Positions 7,720 through 15,801 of a stretch of 64,000 nt of DNA are shown here, in pieces (positions within the stretch are counted from its first letter, which is position 1; every line of letters begins with the position of its first letter). The notes under the pieces are model-generated. The model was not told the origin of the DNA. It was given only the letters and a program-made list of their open reading frames with translations, and did no database searches. Source of the stretch: Bhargavaea ullalensis (GTDB lineage Bacteria > Bacillota > Bacilli > Bacillales_A > Planococcaceae); assembly GCF_040545425.1 (NCBI RefSeq), contig NZ_JBEPLW010000003.1; one strand, 5' to 3'. A program made the position numbers and the translations under genes.

Positions 7720-8628
7720 ATGGAGTTTTCTAAACTATACAGCTCGATTGACGCCCATACGGCGGGTGAGGCATACCGCATCGTCACCCGGTCGCCGATC
7801 CGTCCCGCCGGAAAAGACCTGAAAACAAAGGCGGCTGCATTGGCCGAAGCGTACCGGACGGAAAAGAACCTGCTGCTCAATGAACCGCGCGGCCACAGGG
7901 GGATGCACGGCTGCATCATCACCGAATCGTTGGAAGCGAATGCAGGATTGCTGTTTTTCGTCCATGACCGGGTAAGCGCATTCAAGTATGAAGGGGTCAT
8001 GGCGGCACTTGCCGCCCTGCTGGAAACCGGCAATCTGGCCCGGACGGAAAATGATGAGTACACGGTCGATACCGTGATGGGGATCCACCGCGTGAAAGCG
8101 GATATGTCGGGAGACGAAGTGATGTCCGTGACGGCGGTGAGCCGCTCGGCAGAAGTGTCGGGCGAGCCGGAGCGGCCGTCCGTCTGCATCGACGGGGAAC
8201 GGAATTATTTGATCTACCCGCTGCCGGCGGACATTCCGGCAATCGAGCTGGAGCATCTCGCGGCCCTGTCGGACTGGGGAGCTTCCAAGTCACGCGAACT
8301 GACGGATGAAGGGGTTTCATTCAGCGGTGTCATTGTCGCAGAAAAGCTCGGCGACGGCCGGGTGCGGACGGTGACTTTTGAGCCGGACGGCTACATTTTG
8401 CGCTCGCCGGGCTTCGACACAACACTCGCCCTCCTCGCCGAACAGGCGAAGCGGACGGACGCCCGGAAGTTGGAAAATGAAAGCATCTTCGGCAGCTCAC
8501 TCACCGCGGAACTTACGGACGAAGCAAGTCTCGCCGGCAAGGTGACCGCCGAGCCGTTTGTCACCGGCACCCACGACTTCGTGTTCGACCGTGAAGACCC
8601 GCTCGAACAAGGCTTCGTCATCGCTTGA
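7720..8628 (+). CDS. degenerate proline racemase-family paralogue without catalytic cysteines
   Basis: 302 residues. Family landmarks remain (SIDAHTAGEAYRIV, LNEPRGHRGMHGCII). The first catalytic-cysteine motif (MCGHDTIGF in the neighbour) is replaced by KYEGVMAAL, and the second (PCGTGTSA) by SPGFDTTLA. It also lacks about 50 residues. A two-base proton-transfer mechanism through thiols is therefore impossible. It may be a dehydratase, a binding or regulatory partner of the epimerase, or a broken copy kept by the operon. The ATG abuts the stop of the epimerase gene. The reading frame is intact and the codon use is ordinary, which argues for function. Confidence 0.8.
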   Translation: MEFSKLYSSIDAHTAGEAYRIVTRSPIRPAGKDLKTKAAALAEAYRTEKNLLLNEPRGHRGMHGCIITESLEANAGLLFFVHDRVSAFKYEGVMAALAALLETGNLARTENDEYTVDTVMGIHRVKADMSGDEVMSVTAVSRSAEVSGEPERPSVCIDGERNYLIYPLPADIPAIELEHLAALSDWGASKSRELTDEGVSFSGVIVAEKLGDGRVRTVTFEPDGYILRSPGFDTTLALLAEQAKRTDARKLENESIFGSSLTAELTDEASLAGKVTAEPFVTGTHDFVFDREDPLEQGFVIA

Positions 8629-8703
8629 TTCAAAAATCAACACTTCATAAGAACTAAGTCGCAAGGAGATGGGGGAGACACGGCCAATAAAAGGAGGAAT
8701 GAG

Positions 8704-10134
8704 ATGGAAAGCGAAAAGCGATTGCCGACACTCGGCGAAATGCTGTTTGTGCTCATCGGATTCACAGTGATCATGTTCATGTTCATCGTCAAATTCGAGA
8801 TTTCGATCCAGCTGGCGCTGCTCACAACATGGGCGCTCATCATGCTCGTCGGTCTGAAGATCGGTTACAACTACAAGGAAATGCAGGACGGCCTGCTGAG
8901 GGGAATCTATGACGGGCTGGAGTCCATCCTGATCCTCATCTCGGTCGGTGCACTGATCGGGACGTGGATCGCGGGAGGGGTCGTTCCGTCGATCATCTAC
9001 TACGGGCTGACGGTCATCAATCCGGCGATCTTCCTGTTCGCGGCGTTCCTCATCTGTACGGTCACGTCGATTGCGACCGGCACGTCGTTCGGTTCCGCCG
9101 GTACAGCCGGGATCGCGATGATGGGCATCGGCGCGAGCTTCGGCTTCCCGCTGCCGCTCGTCGCGGGTGCGGTCATCTCGGGCTGCTACGTCGGCGATAA
9201 GCTGTCGCCGCTCTCGGACACGACCGTCATGACGGCGTCCTTGTCCAAAGTGGACCTGATCGACCACATCAAATCGATGCTGACTGCGAGCACGCCGGCG
9301 TGGATCATCTCAGCGCTCCTGTTCCTCGGTGTCGGATTCTTCTACCGGGGGAGCGGAGACATGAGCTCCGCCACAGAAACGATGGCGGCACTCAAGGAAT
9401 ACTTCAATATCGGCTGGTACATGGTCATTCCGGCGGCGGTCGTCATCTTGCTGCTTGCGCTGAAAAAGCCGGCGATTCCCGTCATCCTGTTCGGCGCGCT
9501 GCTCGGCTCTCTCTGGGCGTTCCTGTTCCAGGGCGTGAGCGCGCTTAATGCGGTGAACATCCTGTACGCCGGCAACACCATCCAATCCGGCGTGCCGTTC
9601 ATCGACAATCTGCTCAACCGGGGCGGCATCGTGTTCATGCTCGACGTGATCGTGCTGATCATCTTCGCGCTCGGTGTCGGCGGCCTGATGGAAAAGATCG
9701 GCGTCCTGAAAGCGGTCGGTAACTACTTGCTCCGCTGGGCGAACAACAGCGGCAACCTGACGCTGACGACGATCCTCTCCGCATTTTTCGGCAACTTTTT
9801 CGGCGGGGCCGCTTATGTGTCGGTCATCACCGGAAGCAAGATCACGGCGGAAAGCTACGACCGGCTGCACATCGACCGGCGGGTCCTGTCGCGCAACACC
9901 GAAGCCGGCGGAACGGTGACGACGCCGATGGTTCCCTGGTCGGACGGCGGCGTGTTCATGGCGATGACGCTCGGCGTATCCACATTGAGTTACCTGCCGT
10001 TTCTCTGGTTCAACTTCCTGGCGCTCATCATCTGCCTGATTTACGGCTACCGCAATATGTTCATCTGGTACACAGATCCGGAGGCGGAACCGGTCAAACG
10101 GACCCGCTCGGGCAAAAAGCTTTCGGTCTCTTAA
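8704..10134 (+). CDS. NhaC-family sodium:proton antiporter-like carrier
   Basis: 476 residues, 11-12 hydrophobic membrane segments, with NhaC signatures such as ATGTSFGSAGTAGIAMMGIG, YVGDKLSPLSDTTVM and FFGGAAYVSVITG. The family includes Na+/H+ antiporters and substrate exchangers such as MleN (malate/lactate). Because it sits inside the hydroxyproline operon, uptake of hydroxyproline or export of a product or ion balance is likely. The start follows AAAAGGAGGAATGAG. Confidence 0.88.
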   Translation: MESEKRLPTLGEMLFVLIGFTVIMFMFIVKFEISIQLALLTTWALIMLVGLKIGYNYKEMQDGLLRGIYDGLESILILISVGALIGTWIAGGVVPSIIYYGLTVINPAIFLFAAFLICTVTSIATGTSFGSAGTAGIAMMGIGASFGFPLPLVAGAVISGCYVGDKLSPLSDTTVMTASLSKVDLIDHIKSMLTASTPAWIISALLFLGVGFFYRGSGDMSSATETMAALKEYFNIGWYMVIPAAVVILLLALKKPAIPVILFGALLGSLWAFLFQGVSALNAVNILYAGNTIQSGVPFIDNLLNRGGIVFMLDVIVLIIFALGVGGLMEKIGVLKAVGNYLLRWANNSGNLTLTTILSAFFGNFFGGAAYVSVITGSKITAESYDRLHIDRRVLSRNTEAGGTVTTPMVPWSDGGVFMAMTLGVSTLSYLPFLWFNFLALIICLIYGYRNMFIWYTDPEAEPVKRTRSGKKLSVS

Positions 10135-10168
10135 ATAAAATCCAACCAACTGAATGGAGGAAATGAAC

Positions 10169-11062
10169 ATGAAAAAACTTGAAGGTGCATTCCCGGTATT
10201 GGTCACTCCTATGAACGAAGACGAAACGGTGAACTACGAAGGATTCGCGCAAAACATCGAGAAGTTCATCGAGGAAGGTGTGGCGGGCCTCTGCATCAAC
10301 GGCAGCACGGGCGAATTCGTCAGCCTCACGAAAGAAGAACGCTTCAAGCTTGCCGAAACGGGCGTGAAGCAAGTTGCGGGACGCGTGCCGCTCATCATCG
10401 GAACGGCCGCCGAGACGACGAAAGATGCGATTGAATACACACAGCAGGCGGAAAAAGCCGGAGCCGATGCGGCGCTCCTCATCAACTCGTACTATGCACA
10501 CCCGAAAGAAGACGAAATCTACGAGCACTTCAAGGCAGTCGCGGAATCGGTCTCGATCCCGGTCATGATCTACAACAACCCGTTCACATCCGGCGTGGAC
10601 ATCAGCACGGAAACCATCCTGAAGGTCGGCCGCGATGTCGACAACATCACGCACATCAAAGAATCAAGCGGCGACATCCGAAAAGCCCGCGATATCGCAC
10701 GTCAGGGGAAAGGCGACCTCAAAGTGTTCTGCGGTTCCGAAGATCTCGCCATCGAATCCCTCCTTGTCGGGGCGACCGGCTGGATTTCGGTTTCCGGCAA
10801 CATCGCTCCGCGCCTGGTGACAGACCTGTATAACTCGGTCCAGGAAGGAGACCTCGACAAGGCATGGGAGCTGTACGACCGGCTTCTCCCGCTCTGTGAG
10901 TTCCTGGAAGGCTCCGGCAAGTATGTCCAGATTTCCAAGCGCGCGATGGAGCTCAAAGGCTGGGCGGGAGGCCCGTGCCGCAAACCGCGTTTGCCGCTTT
11001 CGGCCGAAGAAGACGCCAGGCTGAAAGAACTGATGGACAGCCTTGAAACCGTCAGCCAATAA
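10169..11062 (+). CDS. DapA-family lyase, probable delta-1-pyrroline-4-hydroxy-2-carboxylate deaminase
   Basis: 297 residues of the dihydrodipicolinate synthase/N-acetylneuraminate lyase barrel: GLCINGSTGEFVSLT, the tyrosine-bearing MIYNNPF strand and the Schiff-base lysine in THIKESSGD. In hydroxyproline operons this family member deaminates hydroxypyrroline carboxylate to 2-oxoglutarate semialdehyde. I start at the third ATG (10169) because GGAGG lies eight bases before it; ATGs at 10154 and 10163 are too close to or inside that site. General DHDPS activity is less likely given the neighbours. Confidence 0.85.
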   Translation: MKKLEGAFPVLVTPMNEDETVNYEGFAQNIEKFIEEGVAGLCINGSTGEFVSLTKEERFKLAETGVKQVAGRVPLIIGTAAETTKDAIEYTQQAEKAGADAALLINSYYAHPKEDEIYEHFKAVAESVSIPVMIYNNPFTSGVDISTETILKVGRDVDNITHIKESSGDIRKARDIARQGKGDLKVFCGSEDLAIESLLVGATGWISVSGNIAPRLVTDLYNSVQEGDLDKAWELYDRLLPLCEFLEGSGKYVQISKRAMELKGWAGGPCRKPRLPLSAEEDARLKELMDSLETVSQ

Positions 11063-11080
11063 AAAGGGGGAGAACAAAAG

Positions 11081-12574
11081 ATGGAAGCAGTGAAATACGA
11101 CCTGAAGCCGAAAGTCCGTGAGTTCCTCGCGGGAACGAAAGGCCTGTACATCAACGGTGAATACACGGAAGCGAAAAGCGGGAAGACATTCGACGTCCTG
11201 GATCCCGCGACAGAGGAAGTCATTGCAAAAGTGAGCGAAGCCCAGGCGGAAGACGTGGACGCGGCAGTCGCCGCCGCGCGCAAGGCGTTCGACGAAGGCG
11301 AGTGGACGAAGATGGAATCCGCCGAGCGGTCGCATCTCATCTACAAGTTCGCCGATCTGCTTGAACAGAACCGAGAAGAGCTGGCGCAGCTTGAGGCGCT
11401 CGACAACGGCAAGCCGTACGAGACCGCGCTTGCGGACGATGTGGACGGGACGGTCCAGCATTTCCGCTATTATGCGGGTTGGGCGACGAAGTTGTTCGGC
11501 AAGACGACGCAGGTTTCGCCGGATTATGTGACGTATACGGTGCATGAGCCGGTCGGCGTTGTCGGCCAGGTCATCCCGTGGAATTTCCCGCTCGCGATGG
11601 CAGCGTGGAAGCTCGGCTCCGCGCTTGCGGTCGGCTGCACGGTCGTCATCAAGCCGGCAAGCGAAACGCCGCTGTCTCTTCTTTACGCTGCGCGGCTGTT
11701 CAAGGAAGCGGGCTTCCCGGACGGTGTCGTCAACGTTGTTCCGGGGGCGGGCCGGGTGGCCGGCGAGGCGATCATCACGCATCCGGACGTCGACAAAGTG
11801 GCCTTTACGGGTTCGACCGCGGTCGGCAAGGAAGTGATGAAGAAGGCGGCGGATCAGCTCAAAGGCATCACGCTCGAGCTCGGCGGAAAGTCCCCGGCGA
11901 TCGTCCTGGAAGATGCAGACCTTGAGGAAGCGATCGAGGGCACGTTCAACGGCACGATGTACAATCACGGCCAGAACTGCAGTGCCTGCACGCGTGTGTA
12001 TGTCCACCGCAGCCTGTATGACCGGGTCGTCGAGGAACTTGCCAAGAGAGCGGATGCGCTGAAAGTCGGACCGGGACTCGATCCGGAGACGGACATGGGG
12101 CCGCTCGTGTCGGCCAAGCAGATGGAGACAGTGCTCGGTTACATCGAGAAAGGCAAGGAGGAAGGTGCCCGGCTCGTGGCGGGCGGCGGCAAGGCGGCGG
12201 ACAAGGGCTACTTTGTCCAGCCGACGATCTTTGCCGATGTCAAAGACGACATGACGATCGCACGTGAAGAGATTTTCGGGCCGGTCATGGCGGTGTTCCC
12301 GTTTGATACGGAAGAAGAAGTCGTCCGCCGCGCGAACGACAGCGACTACGGGCTTGCCGCAAGCGTCTGGACGACCAACATCAAGAAAGGCCACCGGATT
12401 GCAGGCAAGCTGCAGGCCGGCACCGTCTGGGTGAACGACTTCGGCCTTGAGTGGGAAACGATGCCGTTCGGCGGCTACAAGCAGTCGGGCATCGGCCGTG
12501 AAATGGGCGGGGAGTACGGGCTCGCCAACTACACGGAAGTGAAAAGCGTGTTCGTGAACATCAAGGAAGATTAA
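11081..12574 (+). CDS. aldehyde dehydrogenase, probable 2-oxoglutarate semialdehyde dehydrogenase
   Basis: 497 residues of the NAD(P)-dependent aldehyde dehydrogenase family: PWNFPLAMAAWKLG, ELGGKSP with the general base Glu, and the catalytic Cys300 in GQNCSACTR. As the last gene of the hydroxyproline operon it should convert 2-oxoglutarate semialdehyde to 2-oxoglutarate, closing the pathway into the TCA cycle. GGGGG stands before the ATG. No clear terminator is seen after the gene. Substrate assignment rests on context; the betaine-aldehyde branch looks similar. Confidence 0.88.
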   Translation: MEAVKYDLKPKVREFLAGTKGLYINGEYTEAKSGKTFDVLDPATEEVIAKVSEAQAEDVDAAVAAARKAFDEGEWTKMESAERSHLIYKFADLLEQNREELAQLEALDNGKPYETALADDVDGTVQHFRYYAGWATKLFGKTTQVSPDYVTYTVHEPVGVVGQVIPWNFPLAMAAWKLGSALAVGCTVVIKPASETPLSLLYAARLFKEAGFPDGVVNVVPGAGRVAGEAIITHPDVDKVAFTGSTAVGKEVMKKAADQLKGITLELGGKSPAIVLEDADLEEAIEGTFNGTMYNHGQNCSACTRVYVHRSLYDRVVEELAKRADALKVGPGLDPETDMGPLVSAKQMETVLGYIEKGKEEGARLVAGGGKAADKGYFVQPTIFADVKDDMTIAREEIFGPVMAVFPFDTEEEVVRRANDSDYGLAASVWTTNIKKGHRIAGKLQAGTVWVNDFGLEWETMPFGGYKQSGIGREMGGEYGLANYTEVKSVFVNIKED

Positions 12575-12672
12575 GGATTTTCACTGAACAGGGCAGAAAA
12601 GTCTGAAATGTGTGTCGGAATTAGCGTATAATAGAACCATGACTCGTTAATTGACCAGAAGGGGATGGGCAA

Positions 12673-12951
12673 ATGATGTCAGTCATCGAATTTTTGGGGA
12701 TTGCCGCAGGGGTCGCAATCCTGGTTCTCCTGGTTTCCTATGGACTTGAGAAGCTGACCGGGAAAGTCGCCGGCAGGAAGCTCGGCAGATGCATGCGGAT
12801 CACGGTTTCGCTCGGTCTGGCGCTGGCGTTGCTCGGAGCGGCGACGATGGCGGCCGGCCATCCGTTCCCGTTCCTCGTCGCGATTCTCGTCGGCATGGCC
12901 ATCCTGCTCAACCGCTACTGGATGGGCCACTTCTCGGAAGAACAGGCGTGA
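12673..12951 (+). CDS. small membrane protein of unknown function
   Basis: 92 residues with three hydrophobic segments (about 5-25, 42-60 and 66-82) and a basic loop (GKVAGRKLGRCMR). I do not recognise a family. A TATAAT at 12627-12632 and an AAGGGG site precede the start; ATG 12673 and 12676 are both possible. It stands alone between the hydroxyproline operon and rpoN, with a strong terminator after it. Confidence 0.65.
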   Translation: MMSVIEFLGIAAGVAILVLLVSYGLEKLTGKVAGRKLGRCMRITVSLGLALALLGAATMAAGHPFPFLVAILVGMAILLNRYWMGHFSEEQA

Positions 12952-12962
12952 AGACGCAACAG

Positions 12963-13007
12963 AAAAACCCGCAGGAAACGCGATCGATTCGCTTCCTGCG
13001 GGTTTTT
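12963..13007. terminator. bidirectional terminator between the small membrane protein gene and rpoN
   Basis: A-run, then arms CCCGCAGGAA / TTCCTGCGGG around a short loop, then a T-run. It ends the plus-strand gene and the convergent rpoN gene. Confidence 0.9.
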
Positions 13008-13019
13008 CATATGGTTTGT

Positions 13020-14312
13020 TTAAACGGAAAGTTGTTTGCGGATGCTGGATGACGGGATATTCAGCTCTTCCCGGTATTTGCTGATCGTCCTGCGGGAGAT
13101 GGTGATGCCTTTGTCCTGTTTCAGATAATCCGCCAGTTTTTGGTCGGAAAGTGGCTTGGATTTGTTTTCCCCGTCCACAAGCTGACGGAGCAGGCTTTTC
13201 ACCTTGTTCTGGGAAACGGCATCACCGTCCGCAGTCGACAGCTTGGAACCGAACAGGCTGCGCAGATCGAATGTGCCTGCGGGCGTCCGGATCGTTTTGC
13301 CGGATACCGCACGGCTGACGGTCGATTCGTGCATGTCGATCTCGTCCGCGACTTCTTTCATGGTCAGCGGCTGCAGCGAGCATGGGCCGCCCGTAAAGAA
13401 GCGGTGCTGTTTTTCCAGGAGAACGCCGACAATCTTGATGATCGTGCTCCGTCGCTGGTCGAGGCTGTTCTGGAGCCAGCGGAACTTACGGTACTGATCC
13501 GTCAAATAGTCCGTCGCCTCATTTTCCGACGACAGGAGCGAAAGGTAGTCGGGGTTCATCCGGAGCTCCGGGAGATGCCGGTCGTTCAGACGGAACGTGA
13601 GCCCTTCGGCCGTTTCTTCGACAATCACATCCGGCGTCACATAGTCCGGCTTGAAGTCGGAGATGAACCCGCACGGTTTCGGCTGAAGCGAACGGATCAG
13701 CTCCTGCGCCTCTTTCACGGTCTTCAGCGGAACCTCAAGCAGTGCGGCCATCTCGCTCCACCGGTTTCGGGCAAGCAAGCCGAAATGGTCGCGGATGATG
13801 GATGCAGCCGGGCCGTTGTCGCCGATCTGCTCCAATTGAAGAAGCAGGCACTCTTGGAGAGAGCGGGCGCCGATGCCGGCCGGGCCGATCTGCTGAAGGA
13901 GGCGGATGCCATGGTCGATCGTGTCAGTGCAGAGGGCTTTATCATCCGGCAGCCGGAGATAACCGTCATCATCGAGGTTCAAGATCAGCATCTGCACAAG
14001 CGCCAGGTCTGCTTCATCCTTGAAGGTCATCCGGGCAAGCGCGCACAACTCATCGCGGAAAAGCGGCTCGGTTCCTTTCCAGCATTCCGGCAGCATCCCG
14101 TTCCGGGATCCTCCGGCCGGCCGGACCCCGAACGGCCGCTCGTCGAATGTTCCTGCGGGCTCCTGCAGTTCGATGAGCGGATTGTCCATCTGCTGCTCGA
14201 TCAAAAATTGCTCGAGTTCGTATGTGGTGTATTGTAAAATTTCAATCGCCTGACGCAGTTCCATCGTCATGACCAGCTTGAGTTCCTGGCGCTGGGTCAT
14301 TGCAAGGTTCAT
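13020..14312 (-). CDS. rpoN: RNA polymerase sigma-54 factor (RpoN/SigL)
   Basis: 430 residues. The N-terminal glutamine-rich activator region (MTQRQELKLVMTMELRQAI) is followed by the core-binding region, a helix-turn-helix (EVADEIDMHESTVSRAVSGK) and the C-terminal RpoN box (SRRTISKYREELNIP) that reads the -24 element. The usual length and all regions are present. It supplies the sigma factor for the -24/-12 promoters around it. It sits inside the regulon it serves. A GAGGAAC ribosome site precedes the ATG. A cre-like site lies in its leader. Confidence 0.95.
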   Translation of the reverse strand: MNLAMTQRQELKLVMTMELRQAIEILQYTTYELEQFLIEQQMDNPLIELQEPAGTFDERPFGVRPAGGSRNGMLPECWKGTEPLFRDELCALARMTFKDEADLALVQMLILNLDDDGYLRLPDDKALCTDTIDHGIRLLQQIGPAGIGARSLQECLLLQLEQIGDNGPAASIIRDHFGLLARNRWSEMAALLEVPLKTVKEAQELIRSLQPKPCGFISDFKPDYVTPDVIVEETAEGLTFRLNDRHLPELRMNPDYLSLLSSENEATDYLTDQYRKFRWLQNSLDQRRSTIIKIVGVLLEKQHRFFTGGPCSLQPLTMKEVADEIDMHESTVSRAVSGKTIRTPAGTFDLRSLFGSKLSTADGDAVSQNKVKSLLRQLVDGENKSKPLSDQKLADYLKQDKGITISRRTISKYREELNIPSSSIRKQLSV

Positions 14313-14333
14313 TGTCGTTCCTCCTCAATTCCG

Positions 14334-14348
14334 TTGGAAGCGCTTACT
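14334..14348 (-). promoter_or_regulatory. cre-like CcpA site in the rpoN leader
   Basis: TTGGAAGCGCTTACT matches the catabolite-responsive consensus except for the final base. It lies between a TATAAT-type -10 (about 14360) and the rpoN start codon, where bound CcpA would block elongation. In B. subtilis sigL is known to be repressed by CcpA by such a roadblock, which supports the call. Confidence 0.65.
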
Positions 14349-14408
14349 GTGGATTGCCTATTATTATATCACCGCTTTCAGCCTATTTCGACACTTTATT
14401 GGAATAAT

Positions 14409-14442
14409 AAAATCCCGGAGCCCTTTTGGACGCCGGGATTTT
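14409..14442. terminator. terminator after the prolidase gene
   Basis: AAAATCCCGG and CCGGGATTTT arms flank a 14-base loop, just downstream of the prolidase stop on the minus strand. Confidence 0.85.
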
Positions 14443-14447
14443 CGTAT

Positions 14448-15563
14448 TCAGTTGTCGGATCCGACGATGCGAAGCTCCCTTGGGAAGGAAGTGAGCACTT
14501 CCGCTTTTCCGTCTTCGCCGATAAAGACCATGTCCTCGATCCGCACGCCGATTTTGCCCGGGATGTAGATGCCGGGCTCAATCGTGAACACTTGCCCCGG
14601 CACGGCCTGTTCCTCGTTTCGGCCGTGGACGGACGGTGCTTCATGGACTTCGATGCCGACCCCGTGGCCGACCCGGTTGTTGAAGTACTCACCGTACCCG
14701 GCCTCCGAGATTACATCGCGGGAAGCCCGGTCGATGTCCGCAAACACGGCGCCTTCCCGGGAAGCCTCAATGCCGGCCAGCGTCGACTTCAGGACAATGT
14801 CATAGATCTTCCGCGTTTCCTCACTCGCTTCGCCGACGACAAACGTCCGGGTGATGTCAGAGCAATACCCGTCTTTCACGACGCCCATGTCGATCAGGAT
14901 GACATCCCCCGACCGGAACTTTCGCTCGCCCGGATTGCCGTGCGGCAGGGCGGCCTTCTCGCCCGCCAGCACCATCGTCGAAAACGACGGGCCGTCCGCG
15001 CCGACTTTCCGCATGAGGAACTCAAGCTCCGCGGTCAGTTCGCTTTCCGTCATGCCGACCCTGATCTTCCGGGCAGCGCCTTCCATCACTTCTTCGATAA
15101 GTCGGATCGCGGTGCGGAGCTTGTCCAGCTCTTCCGGTGATTTCTTCAGGCGAAGCCGTGCCGCGAGCGCACCGACATCCTGCACCTCAAGCTGCGGATA
15201 AGCCTTCGACAGAAGCTGATACCGCTCGTACGAGAAGACCGACCCTTCAATCCCAAGCTTGCCGGAAAGGGAACCCGCCGCTTCCTTGATCTTCTCAAAC
15301 GGCAGCTCATCATCCGAAATTGCAACAAGGTGCTGCACATCGGACGCCTCTTCCGCAGCCGACAGATCCAGCGCCGGCACGAACAAGATCTCCGGGCTTC
15401 CGTCCGTGCGGAGCAGCAGCCCCATGAACCGCTCGTGGGGATCGGAGTTAAATCCGGTGAAATAAAACACATTCGCCGGCGACGTGATCAGCGCGCCCTG
15501 CAGTCCCTCTGACTGAAGCAGCTCTTTCAGCTGATCGCGTCTTTCTGAATAAATGGATGTCAT
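14448..15563 (-). CDS. pepQ: M24-family Xaa-Pro dipeptidase (prolidase)
   Basis: 371 residues from the ATG at 15563, which has AAAGGAGG upstream; the frame runs further upstream without a better start. Layout: N-terminal creatinase-like domain, then the pita-bread metallopeptidase domain. The metal ligands are visible in LIDMGVVKDGYCSDITRTF, GHGVGIEVHEAP, FTIEPGIYIP and GVRIEDM. It splits dipeptides with C-terminal proline or hydroxyproline, the end products of collagen breakdown. It is divergent from a peptide ABC importer and preceded by its own -24/-12 promoter, so it feeds the hydroxyproline pathway. Confidence 0.9.
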   Translation of the reverse strand: MTSIYSERRDQLKELLQSEGLQGALITSPANVFYFTGFNSDPHERFMGLLLRTDGSPEILFVPALDLSAAEEASDVQHLVAISDDELPFEKIKEAAGSLSGKLGIEGSVFSYERYQLLSKAYPQLEVQDVGALAARLRLKKSPEELDKLRTAIRLIEEVMEGAARKIRVGMTESELTAELEFLMRKVGADGPSFSTMVLAGEKAALPHGNPGERKFRSGDVILIDMGVVKDGYCSDITRTFVVGEASEETRKIYDIVLKSTLAGIEASREGAVFADIDRASRDVISEAGYGEYFNNRVGHGVGIEVHEAPSVHGRNEEQAVPGQVFTIEPGIYIPGKIGVRIEDMVFIGEDGKAEVLTSFPRELRIVGSDN

Positions 15564-15607
15564 GATGGTTCCTCCTTTTAAATACGCCAACAACAGTATA
15601 ACGCTGT

Positions 15608-15624
15608 TGCAAGAATCGTGCCGG
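15608..15624 (-). promoter_or_regulatory. sigma-54 (-24/-12) promoter for prolidase
   Basis: On the minus strand the sequence is CCGGCACGATTCTTGCA. GG and GC are 12 bases apart, and it matches the RpoN consensus TGGCACG-N4-TTGC except for the first T. It lies about 45 bp upstream of the prolidase start. Confidence 0.75.
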
Positions 15625-15650
15625 ATAACCGGATGGTGGCAGATGACGTG

Positions 15651-15697
15651 TGTATAAAAAGGTGGACAAATTGATTGACATGTATAAAAAGGTGGAC
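15651..15697 (+). promoter_or_regulatory. paired 17-bp direct repeats, candidate activator sites
   Basis: TGTATAAAAAGGTGGAC occurs perfectly at 15651-15667 and 15681-15697, 30 bp apart, about three helical turns. The pair lies between two divergent sigma-54 promoters (15624 and 15740) and could serve both. A 13/17 match lies upstream of the hydroxyproline promoter. Presumed binding sites of the activator encoded at 3712-5319. Confidence 0.65.
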
Positions 15698-15739
15698 GCT
15701 TCAAACTGCATCTATTCATGAAGAACCAAACACTACGAG

Positions 15740-15756
15740 TTGGCATGAAGATTGCA
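15740..15756 (+). promoter_or_regulatory. sigma-54 (-24/-12) promoter for the peptide importer
   Basis: TTGGCATGAAGATTGCA, with GG and GC 12 bases apart, is nearly identical to the promoters at 3708 and 5423. It lies 46 bp before the first ABC gene, so the importer belongs to the same regulon. Confidence 0.9.
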
Positions 15757-15801
15757 AGATGGATAACAGAATAGAAAAAATATTCGATAAGGGGGGATCA
15801 G

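Noticed and set aside
10664..12394. 576-codon open frame on the minus strand under the aldehyde dehydrogenase and lyase genes
   Set aside because: It is the complement of two well-supported genes, rich in His, Arg and Asp as expected for antisense of GC-rich coding DNA, with no family likeness.
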